Assembly (NCBI GenBank): GCA_009746045.1
Contig: RPFO01000175.1
Span: forward strand, 4,842,769 to 4,906,768
DNA length: 64,000 nt
Direction: 5' to 3'
Source: Mesostigma viride
Lineage: Eukaryota > Streptophyta > Mesostigmatophyceae > Mesostigmatales > Mesostigmataceae
Positions 55,801-64,000 of this stretch are shown piece by piece. The notes beneath the pieces were generated by a model that made no database searches, was not told the DNA's origin, and was given only the letters and a program-made list of their open reading frames with translations. Made by a program: the position numbers and the translations under genes. Every line of letters starts with the position of its first letter. Positions within the stretch are counted from its first letter, which is position 1.

Positions 55801-58800
55801 TCATCCTTGAAGGGGGATGGGTGGGCGGGTGGGTGTCCCTGGGGGACATATCTGGGCTGCTTTCTGGGGTGTTGGCATCATTTGCCCACCTGGGTGCCCT
55901 CTGATCAGGGTTCGCTCCTGTACTTGCAAAATATTTATCAAAACTTTGTTGCGTTTGCCAGGGATGCTATTTCTGTTGGCTTTGCTGCATAGTCCAAGGC
56001 CATATATACTCAATAATAAATCAATATGTATCTTTGTAGTTGGTAACAAATAATTGTCTGACTCCAGCTGACTCAGTTTCCTGCAGCCTTTCCTTGGTTG
56101 GATTTTGGGATGCACGGTTGCGGCGCTCAGCCAACATGGAAGCAGTCAGCCCATGTGGAGCATCAGGGTGTCCCCCAGCTGTGTGCCCCATACGTCGATG
56201 GCTGCTTGAGGCTCTCCTCAACCGTGTGTGCTCTGCGTTGTGGTGACGCCGTTGTGTTGGTTTGTCTCCCGCAGCTGCTGAGCGAAGAGGTGTTTGACTT
56301 CTCCAGAGGGGAAATGACGCAGGCAAAGACAAAGGACTTGAAGACGTCGCTGAACAGGTGCGCCTCCAGTTATGCTGCTCGCCGCTGCATGTACCCCGGA
56401 GTGTTTGTCGTATACGCTGTCGGTTAGAAAGCCCCTTTCCCTACCCCTCTTTGAGAGCAAAGGTGATGGGGCAACACATGCATGGGGAAGATGGCACCAG
56501 GCAATCAGTTGGCCTTGCATGTTAGAAAATGCTGAAAAGTATCGCGAAAAGATTGTGTTAGTACTCAAGGTTTTGGCTGCCAAATTGGCATTGTGTGCTG
56601 AAGCCATGACGCCATTCTTCATGCAACCGTATTGGGTGGGGGAGCCATGCCGGTGCAACAGTTTTGGTCCCGTTTTTTGGGGGTTGTTTGGAGCTCCTTC
56701 CGCTCATGTTCAATTCCTTGCTTGTGTCTTGCGCTCATGTGCTGGTCCGTAATTGGGTGTCCGTAGCCGTTAATTCCTTGACAGCACCGCTGAGTGTTTC
56801 CCCAGTTCCCTGATGCCTGCCTTTTTATTCAACTTCATAATTTGAACAATACTATATCAGAAATATGACTAACAATACTGTAATAAATAGGTTGTCTCAT
56901 AGTTAAATAATAAACCGTAGTGACCATTTGATGGACTTTGTTGATGCCATATCATTGGCTCAAATGATGTCATGGTTCCTTTGCCACCATCCCCTCCTTC
57001 CCCCCCACACCCGTTCTTTCTCTTCCTTCTCTATTGTCCCTCACCCTTTGCGCCCGATTGCCCCTCCCGCCTGCCTCCCCGCGCAGCTCGTTCTCGATGG
57101 TTCACGAGCTGTGCGAGTTTGTGCTGGCGCGCTCCACGCGGCCCGCGCTCGTCAAGGCCACCCTGAACACCCTGCACGCGTTCCTGTCCTGGATCCCGCT
57201 CGCCTTCATCTTCGAACGCAACATGGTGCGTGCGGCCGCACCATCTGGTTTCTTGCCTCCGTTAGTGTCTGTAATGTCAATTGTTGGGAGTCTGGCAATG
57301 CCTATGCATGTCGCCGCAATGCTGCCACAGTTTTCCTCATAACAACCACACAACCACAACAACCATAACAACCGCAACAATCATAATCATTATATAAATG
57401 AGGACCGGTTGTTCTGTGTACTACCAACTGCGGATTTCTATCTGTCTGTCTTTTCAAGCACTCGTATGGTATCGGTATCGCGGGCATGTTTCAATGAAGG
57501 AGTAAGGCCATGCGTATGCACACGTCACCCATGACACTGCAGACAACAGCGTTTGCAGGGTACCTGTTGGCTGTGTATTGGCACCAGCGACTGGCAAAGG
57601 TCATGGCGACCGATAACTGCTTTCCCCTTTGCTTCAGCTACTTGTCTTCTCGTCGGCTTCGTAAACTTTCCTTTTCCGGTGCGTGGATTGGCTTCTGTTA
57701 TAGCTTTGACATTTCTACCTTGACACGATGTCAGGTCTTGGTTTGGCTTCACCCAGGACTCGGGTGTGGTTGTGCATCGTGGCCCCTTTCCCAGTGATGA
57801 AACCAAAATATGTCCTGATGACGTGCCCCACCGTTCTGGTGAGGCTGTCCCCATGAGGGCCGTAACATGTCATAGTTACACTGATGGGAAACAAGGGTGA
57901 TAGTAGCTGGCACCACGCCATCAGGGCAATGTGAGCGCCTTGTGATTGTCGTACATCATAGCCCCTTTCCCAGTGATGAAACCGAAATATGTCCTGACGA
58001 CGTGCCCCACTGTTCTGGTGAGGCTGTCCCCATGAGGGCCTTAACATGTCATAGTTACACTGACGGGAAACCAGGGTGACAGTAGCTGGCACCACGCCAT
58101 CAGGGCAATGTGAGCGCCTTGTGGTTGTCGTACATCATAGCCCCTTTCCCAGTGATGAAACCGAAATAAGTCCTGACGACGTGCCCCACCGTTCTGGTGA
58201 GGCTGTCCCCATGAGGGCCTTAACATGTCATAGTTACACTGACGGGAAACCAGGGTGACAGTAGCTGGCACCACGCCATCAGGGCAATGTGAGCGCCTTG
58301 TGGTTGTCGTACATCATAGCCCCTTTCCCAGTGATGAAACCGAAATATGTCCTGACGACGTGCCCCACCGTTCTGGTGAGGCCGTCCCCATGAGGGCCTT
58401 AACATGTCATAGTTACACTGACGGGAAACCAGGGTGATAGTAGCTGGCACCACGCCATCAGGGCAATGTGAGCGCCTTGTGGTTGTTTTCGTCATTGTCA
58501 CTTTGATCTTTTCTATCATTGTCCTCATTTTCGTCCTTCTTCATTGTTAAAACATTTTTAAAAAACTGGTCTTTCTATCTTCTTCCCCCTGATGAGACAC
58601 CAAGTATGCCTGATGATGCCATCCATCGTTTTGATGCAAGCATCGGCGTGAGGGCTACAACATGTCATAGTTACACTGACGGGAAGATTTGGACGGATGT
58701 AGGTTTATTAAGTCTATGCTTACAAATAGGTATCATTTTATAGGTAACCATTCAGATCATGTATGTCGAATGTTTTGTTTCGTGGCTGCCGTTGTTCCCT

Positions 58801-61800
58801 TCTCCAACCTCTCTTGAAACGCCACCTGTCACCCCTCCCCCTTCCCCTTCCCCGCCCCTGACCCCTTACCACTCACCCTGCCATGCCCACCTTCCCCTTC
58901 ACACTCTGCCTTTCGCTCCCTCTCCTCTGCCTCCTCTCTCTTCTCCTCTCTCCGCCCCTCTATCCTCCCCTCTCGCTTCCCTTTCTCCCGCTTCCGCTGT
59001 CCCTCACGCCGCACACATGTGCCGCACTCTACGGCGCACACCCACGCAGGTGGAGACCCTCCTCAAGCTCTTCCCCAACCCCATGTTCCGCAACGTGGCA
59101 CTCCAGTGCCTCACCGAGGTGCGTGTCGTGGGCGGAAGTCTAAATGAAGCGCTGGTGTGCACCCCGCGAGTCCCCTTGCGGGTACAAGAAAGATGAATAA
59201 TATTCAGGAATGATGTCCGAGGTAGAGGTATATTTATTCATATACCGTGCTATGTACATGAATTAATGCTTCTAGTGGTGGTACAGGGGCATGCATGCCC
59301 CTGGAACAGCACATCCTTAATCTGGATGAGCCGCACAGAAAAGGGTGATTGATTGTGGCGGTCTGTGAACCCTGAGATAGCTTGGTACGAGCGCTACACT
59401 GGCCTGCGCTGGTTGTCTCCTTGATACACAAACGCAGCAGCATGCGCTCCAATGGAATAGACTAACAGACTTTGCAAGGGCCGCCCCTGGACTGATCTGA
59501 GCGGACCTGGAAAGAATTCTCCTCTGGGTGGAGGGCCAAGTAGGTGTGCGCTCGGGGAAGGATACAAGTTATGCGCTACTACTAGTGACGGAAGGAAGCA
59601 CGAGTGTTTCCCGGGAGTGTTGGCCTTGCATTGCCATGGAAGCATGCGTTCAGGCGTTGTGGTAGTCCACTTCCCCCAATGCCCTTTTGTTATTGGTGTA
59701 CTGTAGTGGGTGGCGGCGTGTTCCGGGGTCTTGTCTGTTTCATACATGTGTCGTTTTCATGGACTTAAATGCATGTGTCTGTGTTGTTTGTTTGTGTGCA
59801 TGTGTCTGGGTATTTCGTTTTTTGTGAACATCCACCTTGCCATGAGTCCGCTTGTTCGTGATGCTGTGTTCCTCCTTGCGAAGTGTTGCCTTGTAACTCA
59901 GAACTTGTGGCTCCCAAGGCGTGACCGCATTCTAAATGGCCGCCGCCAACCCTTGGCGCTAACTAGTGTTGCTTCTTTGGTGGTCCGCTGCTGCCTGGGG
60001 GGGCCGGTTCTGTGTCGCCTTTCCCCTGTCCTCACACCTCTTATCTGTCTTTGCAGATCGGCTCGCTGAGTGTAGGCGCCTACTATGACGCGCAGTTCGT
60101 GACGTTATACAGTGTCTTGATCACGCAGCTGCAGGTAAGAAGGCGTGGTAGGAGCCACTCGTGCATAACACTCTGTGCTTGGCAAGCAAGAGTAGGTGAG
60201 CTAGAGCCGGTCGGCTTGCGACATTGTACAAAAGTAGGATGGCGCAGCTGCTTGTTTGACTATGTGGCCTGAAGCCACCTCATGGGGATGTGGCCGAAAG
60301 TGTTTCATGCAGTTCATTGAGGACAGTTGTTTTTGAATGGGTTTCTGATATCTGGACCAAGGTGTCGTATGACACTATGTTGCCTGGGATTACTGGCATC
60401 CTCTCTAAACGAAGGCGCATTATTAGGGGGATGTGGTGGAATGCCGCTTATGGTTATGGATACAAAAACATGTGTTGCGGTACTTGCTGTTCATCATCCA
60501 GCTCGCTTTGATCTCTATGCCTTGGTCTCTAAGATGAATGGCACGATTTTACAAAGGTATAATTCACTGAGGTATAGTTCACTTTTTGGCAGCTTTTCCA
60601 TTTGTTCTCTTTGAGATTGATTCACGAATTGAAGGATATCACACCGCGAAGAAATCTTAATTCGGTCATTAAGTAATTCTTTAGCTGTTGGTCAGGGAGC
60701 ACTTTTTGTCGTTCTCTCTTGCCATCGCTTCACGACATTATTTCCCATCTTGTTCTCTCCCTCACCCTGGGCATGCCCCAAATCAAATAAATCTTCCCCT
60801 TCTAATTTGCCACTTTAGTTCTCTCACCCTTTATATCCAGAGCTGCTCTCGACTGCGTCTCTTGTCGTGCTTGCTGGCAATAGGGGTTACCTCTTCCGTG
60901 TGCTTTTTTTAAACTGTTTAAAAAAAAGCATGGGCCCTGCACGGTGCATAGGGCGGGCTCGTTGTTGCAGCATGTCGTTTCAGAGTCGCTTACGCACACA
61001 CCTTCCCTGTCCATGCCTTATTTGTTTTGGGTAATTAACCCCTCCCTTTGGTTTCTTGTTCCCCTGTTTTCCTCCCCCCCCCCCCCCCCCCGCCCCAGGC
61101 AATCCTGCCGGCTGGCACGGACCTGGCCACAGCATACGCCGAGGGGTCGGACGAAGAGCAATCGTTCCTGCAGAACCTGGCCCTCTTCTTCACCGGGTTT
61201 TTCAAGGTGGGCACACGCGGATTCTGAGCAATAAAGCGCGTTCTTTGCCCTGTTTCTTGACCGGAACTTTCAAAGTGAGCCAACCTCCTTTTCCCTGGCA
61301 CGAACTTGACCGGGGTTTGCGTGGGGAGCCAGCGGGGTTCCGGCGCTCTCTAGTCCTTGGGTGTTTCAAGGGGGAGGTTTTGTAAATTGCATCTCCTTTT
61401 GGCGCTTGTTTCGCGCAAGGTGGTCGTGTGTGTTTTTCTCGCCCAGGCACTGTTTTTTCCAACCCGGATCAGAATGGCATTCATTCTGCGGTTTCATGGC
61501 TGGCACCTCATTACTCCATGTATTTCACCCTGTCTCTCTTTCCCGTCTTCCTTTCCGACCTCATTTCAACCCCCCCTCCAAAAAAAAAGAATGGATCCAT
61601 GAATTGGTGTCCTTATTGTTCCCATCTGGCTGTCAGATGTCTTTTTTTATCATTGTTTTTTATAGTAGTTGTTGTAGTTGTTGTTGTGTTTTGTTTCTTC
61701 CTTCCCCTTCCCCCCCTTTCCCACCCTCTCAACCTTTTTTTGTTGACCCCTCTTGCTCGCTGCCCCCCTTCCTGCCCCCCTTGTTCAGGTGCATGTGAAC

Positions 61801-63640
61801 CTGCTGGAAGCGTCGCCGGAGCACCACCAGGCACTGCAGGTCGGCCTGGAGTACCTGCTGGCCATCTCCTACATCGACGACAGCGAGGTGTTCAAGGTGG
61901 GGGCAGGGGGGCAGCTGGACAGGGGTGGTTGTGTGCATGCTCTAGTAATCGGTTGTGAACCAATGGTTCTGGCCATCTCCAGTATCCTAGTATTCCTGTA
62001 GTATTTATCAATGGTTCGGTCTAGTTCCGGTTTTGACGACAGATGCTGTGTCCACAAAAGTGTGGGGCAACGCCCCAATGGTGGTATGCACGGCATCCCT
62101 TTCCAGGGTCGCAGATGGTTGTCATATTGGACATTTCTAATCCCGCATCGTATGCTCTCTACCTGTGTCGTCGTCAGTAGTTTGGCGCCCACCCCAACCC
62201 AGTAACTTGACATGGCAACCACTTGCCTGACCCACACCACGCCACCACAAGTGGTCACGGGGGCAGATCAGATCAAAGTGGGATGGGTTAGCGCACCCAC
62301 ATATTTATGTCTATAGGTATCTAGTACAGTGTATAGTGTATACGTATACAGGTAGCTTCTGGGCTTTCTTACTTTCTGTGTTCCGCGGAATCTCAGATTT
62401 TGGCCACTAGCGTTTTCACGCTTGTTGCTTTCTGATCTGACGACGATGTAAGATTGGACGATATCAGTTAGTTTCGGCTACGTCCTCTAGGTTTGTACGT
62501 CACACTACAACCAGATTCCAGCCATGGTCAACCTGCCTACTTCGGCGATACTAGAATATCGCGTAGGTCCGTGCGTAGTACTGCTGCGCACTTAGGTCTA
62601 GTGGTGAGTCATCTTCTATAAATTCAGAAACATCAAACATATTGGCACCCCTCTCCGGTAAAGAGGTTTTTCGCAGTTGGGCTGTTTCGAAACGTTAAGT
62701 GAGATGCCTTCGGATCAGGAGACTCGCACAGCCGCGAAATCATGCCAAAGGTCCTATGTTCGATTCCTTGCTGGTAGCTTCTGGGCTTTCTTACTTTCTG
62801 TGTTCAGCGGAACGTCAGATTTGGGCCGCTAGCGTTTTCACGTCGGTTGCTTTCTGATCGGACGACAATATATAGACATGTATGGCTGGTTTTCTCCTTG
62901 ATATGTAGACATCTAGTGCAGTGTAGCCTAGTTTATTATTGTGCGGCTTGGCATGCTGTTTCTGTTGCACCCATGTCCACGGCTCACAGGTGCCTGGTTG
63001 TGGTCTCATGATACAATCATGTCGCCAAACACAACCTTGCCTGCCCCACTCAACGGCCCTTCCGCATATCATGTCGTAGTTGAACCAAAAAAAATGTAGT
63101 CCTGCTACGCAAGGCGAGGGTCCCTCAATCTAGACACGATAAGTCTTCCATGAGGATAGGAACCATTCAATTGTTTGGAGCCATGCTTATAATATTCCCT
63201 GCGCTTACCCCCCTCGGTAGTCCTCCCCGGTGACTCTCTGATCCCTCTGCCGGCCTCCCTCCCCATCGGCTGGGCTTCTTATCGCTTCTTCTTAATTCTT
63301 CCTTCTTCTCCGCCTTTTTCTTTGTCATTTACTTCTTCACCACCTTCTTCTTTACCTCTTCCTTCTTCTCCGCCTTCTTCTTTACTTCTTCCTTCTTCTC
63401 GGTCTTCTTCTTTACCTCTTCTGCTGCCGCCCGCAGGTGTGCCTCGACTTCTGGAACTGGCTCGTCTCCGACCTGTTCTCGTCCGAGTGCACGTCGACGG
63501 GGGACGTTCCGGGCATCACGTTCCCAAACTTTGCGGCGCCGCCGGCCGTCACCACGCCAGTGCCGGGCGCACCCCCCGGCATGCAGTCGCAACGCAAGTT
63601 CCTCTACGCAAACCCGATGTCGAGGCTACGGTTGCTCATG
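49039..63640 (+). CDS. XPO1: Exportin-1 (CRM1/XPO1), exons 1-12, 3' part beyond window
   Basis: Exons: 49039-49134, 49328-49444, 53040-53132, 54663-54734, 55522-55629, 56275-56357, 57087-57225, 59050-59118, 60057-60134, 61099-61206, 61789-61896, 63437-63640. All introns are GT-AG and the phases join without a break, giving 425 codons. Only intron 6 is not phase 0. Exportin-1 is the nuclear export receptor that binds leucine-rich export signals together with Ran-GTP. The N-terminal Ran-binding HEAT region is here: the importin-beta-N-like block at residues 33-102 ([19 protein letters not shown]), then the Xpo1 domain. Recognisable blocks are [49 protein letters not shown] and [17 protein letters not shown]. 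These read like plant CRM1. The NES groove and C-terminus of the roughly 1,070-residue family lie to the right of the window. The start [14 protein letters not shown] fits the family. Confidence 0.95.
50122..52165. repeat. (GTTC)n tetranucleotide array with GTAT, GCTC and GTTT variant blocks
   Basis: Order on plus: GTAT units (50122-50144), then GTTC with a few GGTT variants, then about 1.85 kb of pure GTTC (to about 52024). A block of GCTC units (about 52025-52072), GTTC again and GTTT (about 52109-52162) follow. GTTC repeats have no stop in any frame on either strand, so the 700-codon open frames on both strands are artefacts. Confidence 0.98.
52823..52920. repeat. (GT)n with CT/GTCT variants near exon 3
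   Basis: TG-rich run upstream of the exportin-1 exon 3 acceptor, ending in GTGTCTGTGTGTCTG units. Confidence 0.9.
54191..54297. repeat. ~24-30-bp degenerate repeat CATGGCTCCATGTCAT
   Basis: Four units of ATGGCTCCATGtCATAgCTTTG type in exportin-1 intron 3. A second short repeat (AATATGGCA/AATACGGCA, about 9-10 bp, seven units) lies at 54409-54472. Confidence 0.85.
55620..55820 (+). repeat. Exon-5-end echo repeats in exportin-1 intron 5
   Basis: Exon 5 ends GGTCATCCTCAAG before donor GTGGGG (55629/55630). Similar pieces follow at 55638 (GGTTATCCTTTGTGTGGG), 55662 (GGGTCATCCTGGATGTGG), 55773 (GGTGTCATCCTCGGGG) and 55797 (GGTGTCATCCTTGAAGGGGG). The first three are practically in tandem at about 23 bp. 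Confidence 0.65.
57782..58490 (+). repeat. 179-bp tandem repeat, four copies, in exportin-1 intron 7
   Basis: Copies begin about 57782, 57961, 58140 and 58319 at CCCCTTTCCCAGTGATGAAA and are nearly identical. A decayed partial copy at about 58588-58685 shares CATGTCATAGTTACACTGAC and GGGA. The 60-codon frames in each unit are not conserved genes. Confidence 0.95.
60219..60256 (+). repeat. Possible exon-9-end echo in exportin-1 intron 9
   Basis: GCGACATTGTACAAAAGTAG then GATGGCGCAGCTGC resembles the exon 9 end GACGTTATACAGTGTCTTGA TCACGCAGCTGCAG. The identity is weak outside GCAGCTGC. Confidence 0.4.
61247..61330 (+). repeat. Exon-10-end echo repeats in exportin-1 intron 10
   Basis: Exon 10 ends CCCTCTTCTTCACCGGG then TTTTTCAAG before GTGGGC (61206/61207). 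In the intron CCCTGTTTCTTGACCGG then AACTTTCAAAGTGAGC lies at 61248-61280, and CTTGACCGGGGTTTGCGTGG follows at about 61306. The first copy keeps a good donor (AAA/GTGAGC) about 70 bp downstream of the real one. Confidence 0.75.
61969..62069 (+). repeat. Exon-11-end echoes in exportin-1 intron 11
   Basis: The 12-mer CTGGCCATCTCC of exon 11 (61858) recurs at 61969-61980. Then at 62035-62069 GACGACAGATGCTGTGTCC followed by AAAAGTGTGGGGCA matches the exon end GACGACAGCGAGGTGTTCA AGGTGGGGGCA across the splice site. The order of the two pieces is the same as in the exon, with about 48 extra bp between them. Confidence 0.7.
62351..62870 (+). repeat. ~97-bp direct repeat pair in exportin-1 intron 11
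   Basis: Copies at 62351-62447 and 62773-62868 start GGTAGCTTCTGGGCTTTCTT and share TAGCGTTTTCACG and GCTTTCTGATC. The second copy directly follows the tRNA-like head, so the repeat may be the body of a SINE whose first copy has lost its head. Confidence 0.75.
62699..62772 (+). mobile_element. tRNA-like SINE head (A/B-box-like)
   Basis: GATGCCTTCGGATCAGGAGAC is followed by TCCTATGTTCGATTCC, a B-box-like motif, in the same arrangement as the minus-strand copy at 25675-25760. It is immediately followed by the body repeat at 62773. No good cloverleaf was found. Confidence 0.45.
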
Positions 63641-63950
63641 GTGCGTTAATGAATTGATTGATGGTGCGTCACTGTATACGTTGGCCACTGCATGCCATGG
63701 CGACTGTATACCTTGCATGGTATCCTTGCTTGTTTGTTCGTCCATGCCGACCCGATGTCGAGGCTACTGCTGGTCATGTTGCATGTTCCCAGATGTCATT
63801 CTATGCCTTGGTCACTTGTCACGTCGCGTTTCTTTAGTGAGATATCTTCCTACAAACCACTTCTCTTGGATTCTCTACGCCTACCCGATGTCATGGCTAC
63901 GGCTGCTCATTGTGCACATACCTCGCTGTGTGCCTTGGTCACTGTGTATA
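63591..63950 (+). repeat. ~140-bp repeat starting in exon 12 of exportin-1, three copies
   Basis: The exon 12 end reads CTCTACGCAAACCCGATGTC then GAGGCTACGGTTGCTCATG before donor GTGCGT. CCCGATGTCGAGGCTACTGC then TGGTCATG recurs at 63751. CTCTACGCCTACCCGATGTC then ATGGCTACGGCTGCTCATTG recurs at 63883-63923. Key-motif starts are 63613, 63751 and 63894, so the spacing is 138-143 bp. The copied donors have decayed to TTGCAT and GTGCAC. Confidence 0.88.
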
Positions 63951-64000
63951 TAGCTTAGGCTATACAATAGATATACCTTGAACCATTTTCATGGGATATC

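Noticed and set aside
57226-59049. 179-bp repeat as an exon-7-end echo
   Set aside because: Only scattered matches to the exon 7 end could be found by eye, so it is not counted with the echoes.

Overview
The window reads as nuclear DNA of a GC-rich eukaryote. The evidence is two large genes split by GT-AG introns, abundant micro- and minisatellites, a satellite array, and several families of non-LTR retrotransposon debris. The two conserved genes (exportin-1 and a CABIN1/HIR3-type histone chaperone subunit) look most like green-lineage versions in the wording of their conserved blocks, so a green alga is my best guess. That is an inference from remembered family patterns, not a search result.

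Layout. 1-14045: a 230-bp satellite in head-to-tail copies (17 full units, a 0.73-kb interruption, then 40 more), almost perfectly homogeneous. 14046 to about 20.4 kb: a non-LTR retrotransposon directly abutting a satellite unit. It has a PHD-finger ORF, a RING-H2/C2HC-finger ORF in another frame after a G9 run, a repeat-filled 0.75-kb spacer, and an 839-aa reverse transcriptase ending in a CCHC knuckle and a restriction-like endonuclease (R2-superclade architecture). 20.4-26.4 kb: a graveyard holding a foldback element, two inverted remnants of an L1-type ORF1, two remnants of LINE RT C-termini, a tRNA-like SINE head and simple repeats.

26.4-47.55 kb, minus strand: one gene of 14 inferred exons and about 3495 codons, a CABIN1/HIR3 homologue with TPR blocks, whose start codon sits alone before a GTAAGC donor. 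All exon junctions are phase-consistent. Its introns carry (GAC)n, (TAC)n, (GAT)n and many minisatellites. 49.04 kb to the right edge, plus strand: exportin-1 (CRM1), with the first 12 exons (425 codons) present and the rest beyond the window. The two genes are divergent across about 1.49 kb, which probably holds both promoters.

The most unusual pattern is in the introns. In at least four exportin-1 introns and two to three CABIN1-type introns, degenerate copies of the last 20-45 nt of the upstream exon, together with its 5' splice site, recur downstream at intervals of roughly 20-140 bp. These 'exon-end echoes' look like tandem duplications seeded at exon/intron boundaries and then decayed. 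They could act as decoy or alternative donors. The second notable item is the retrotransposon, which combines PHD, RING-H2, RT (YMDD) and restriction-like endonuclease modules next to a satellite.
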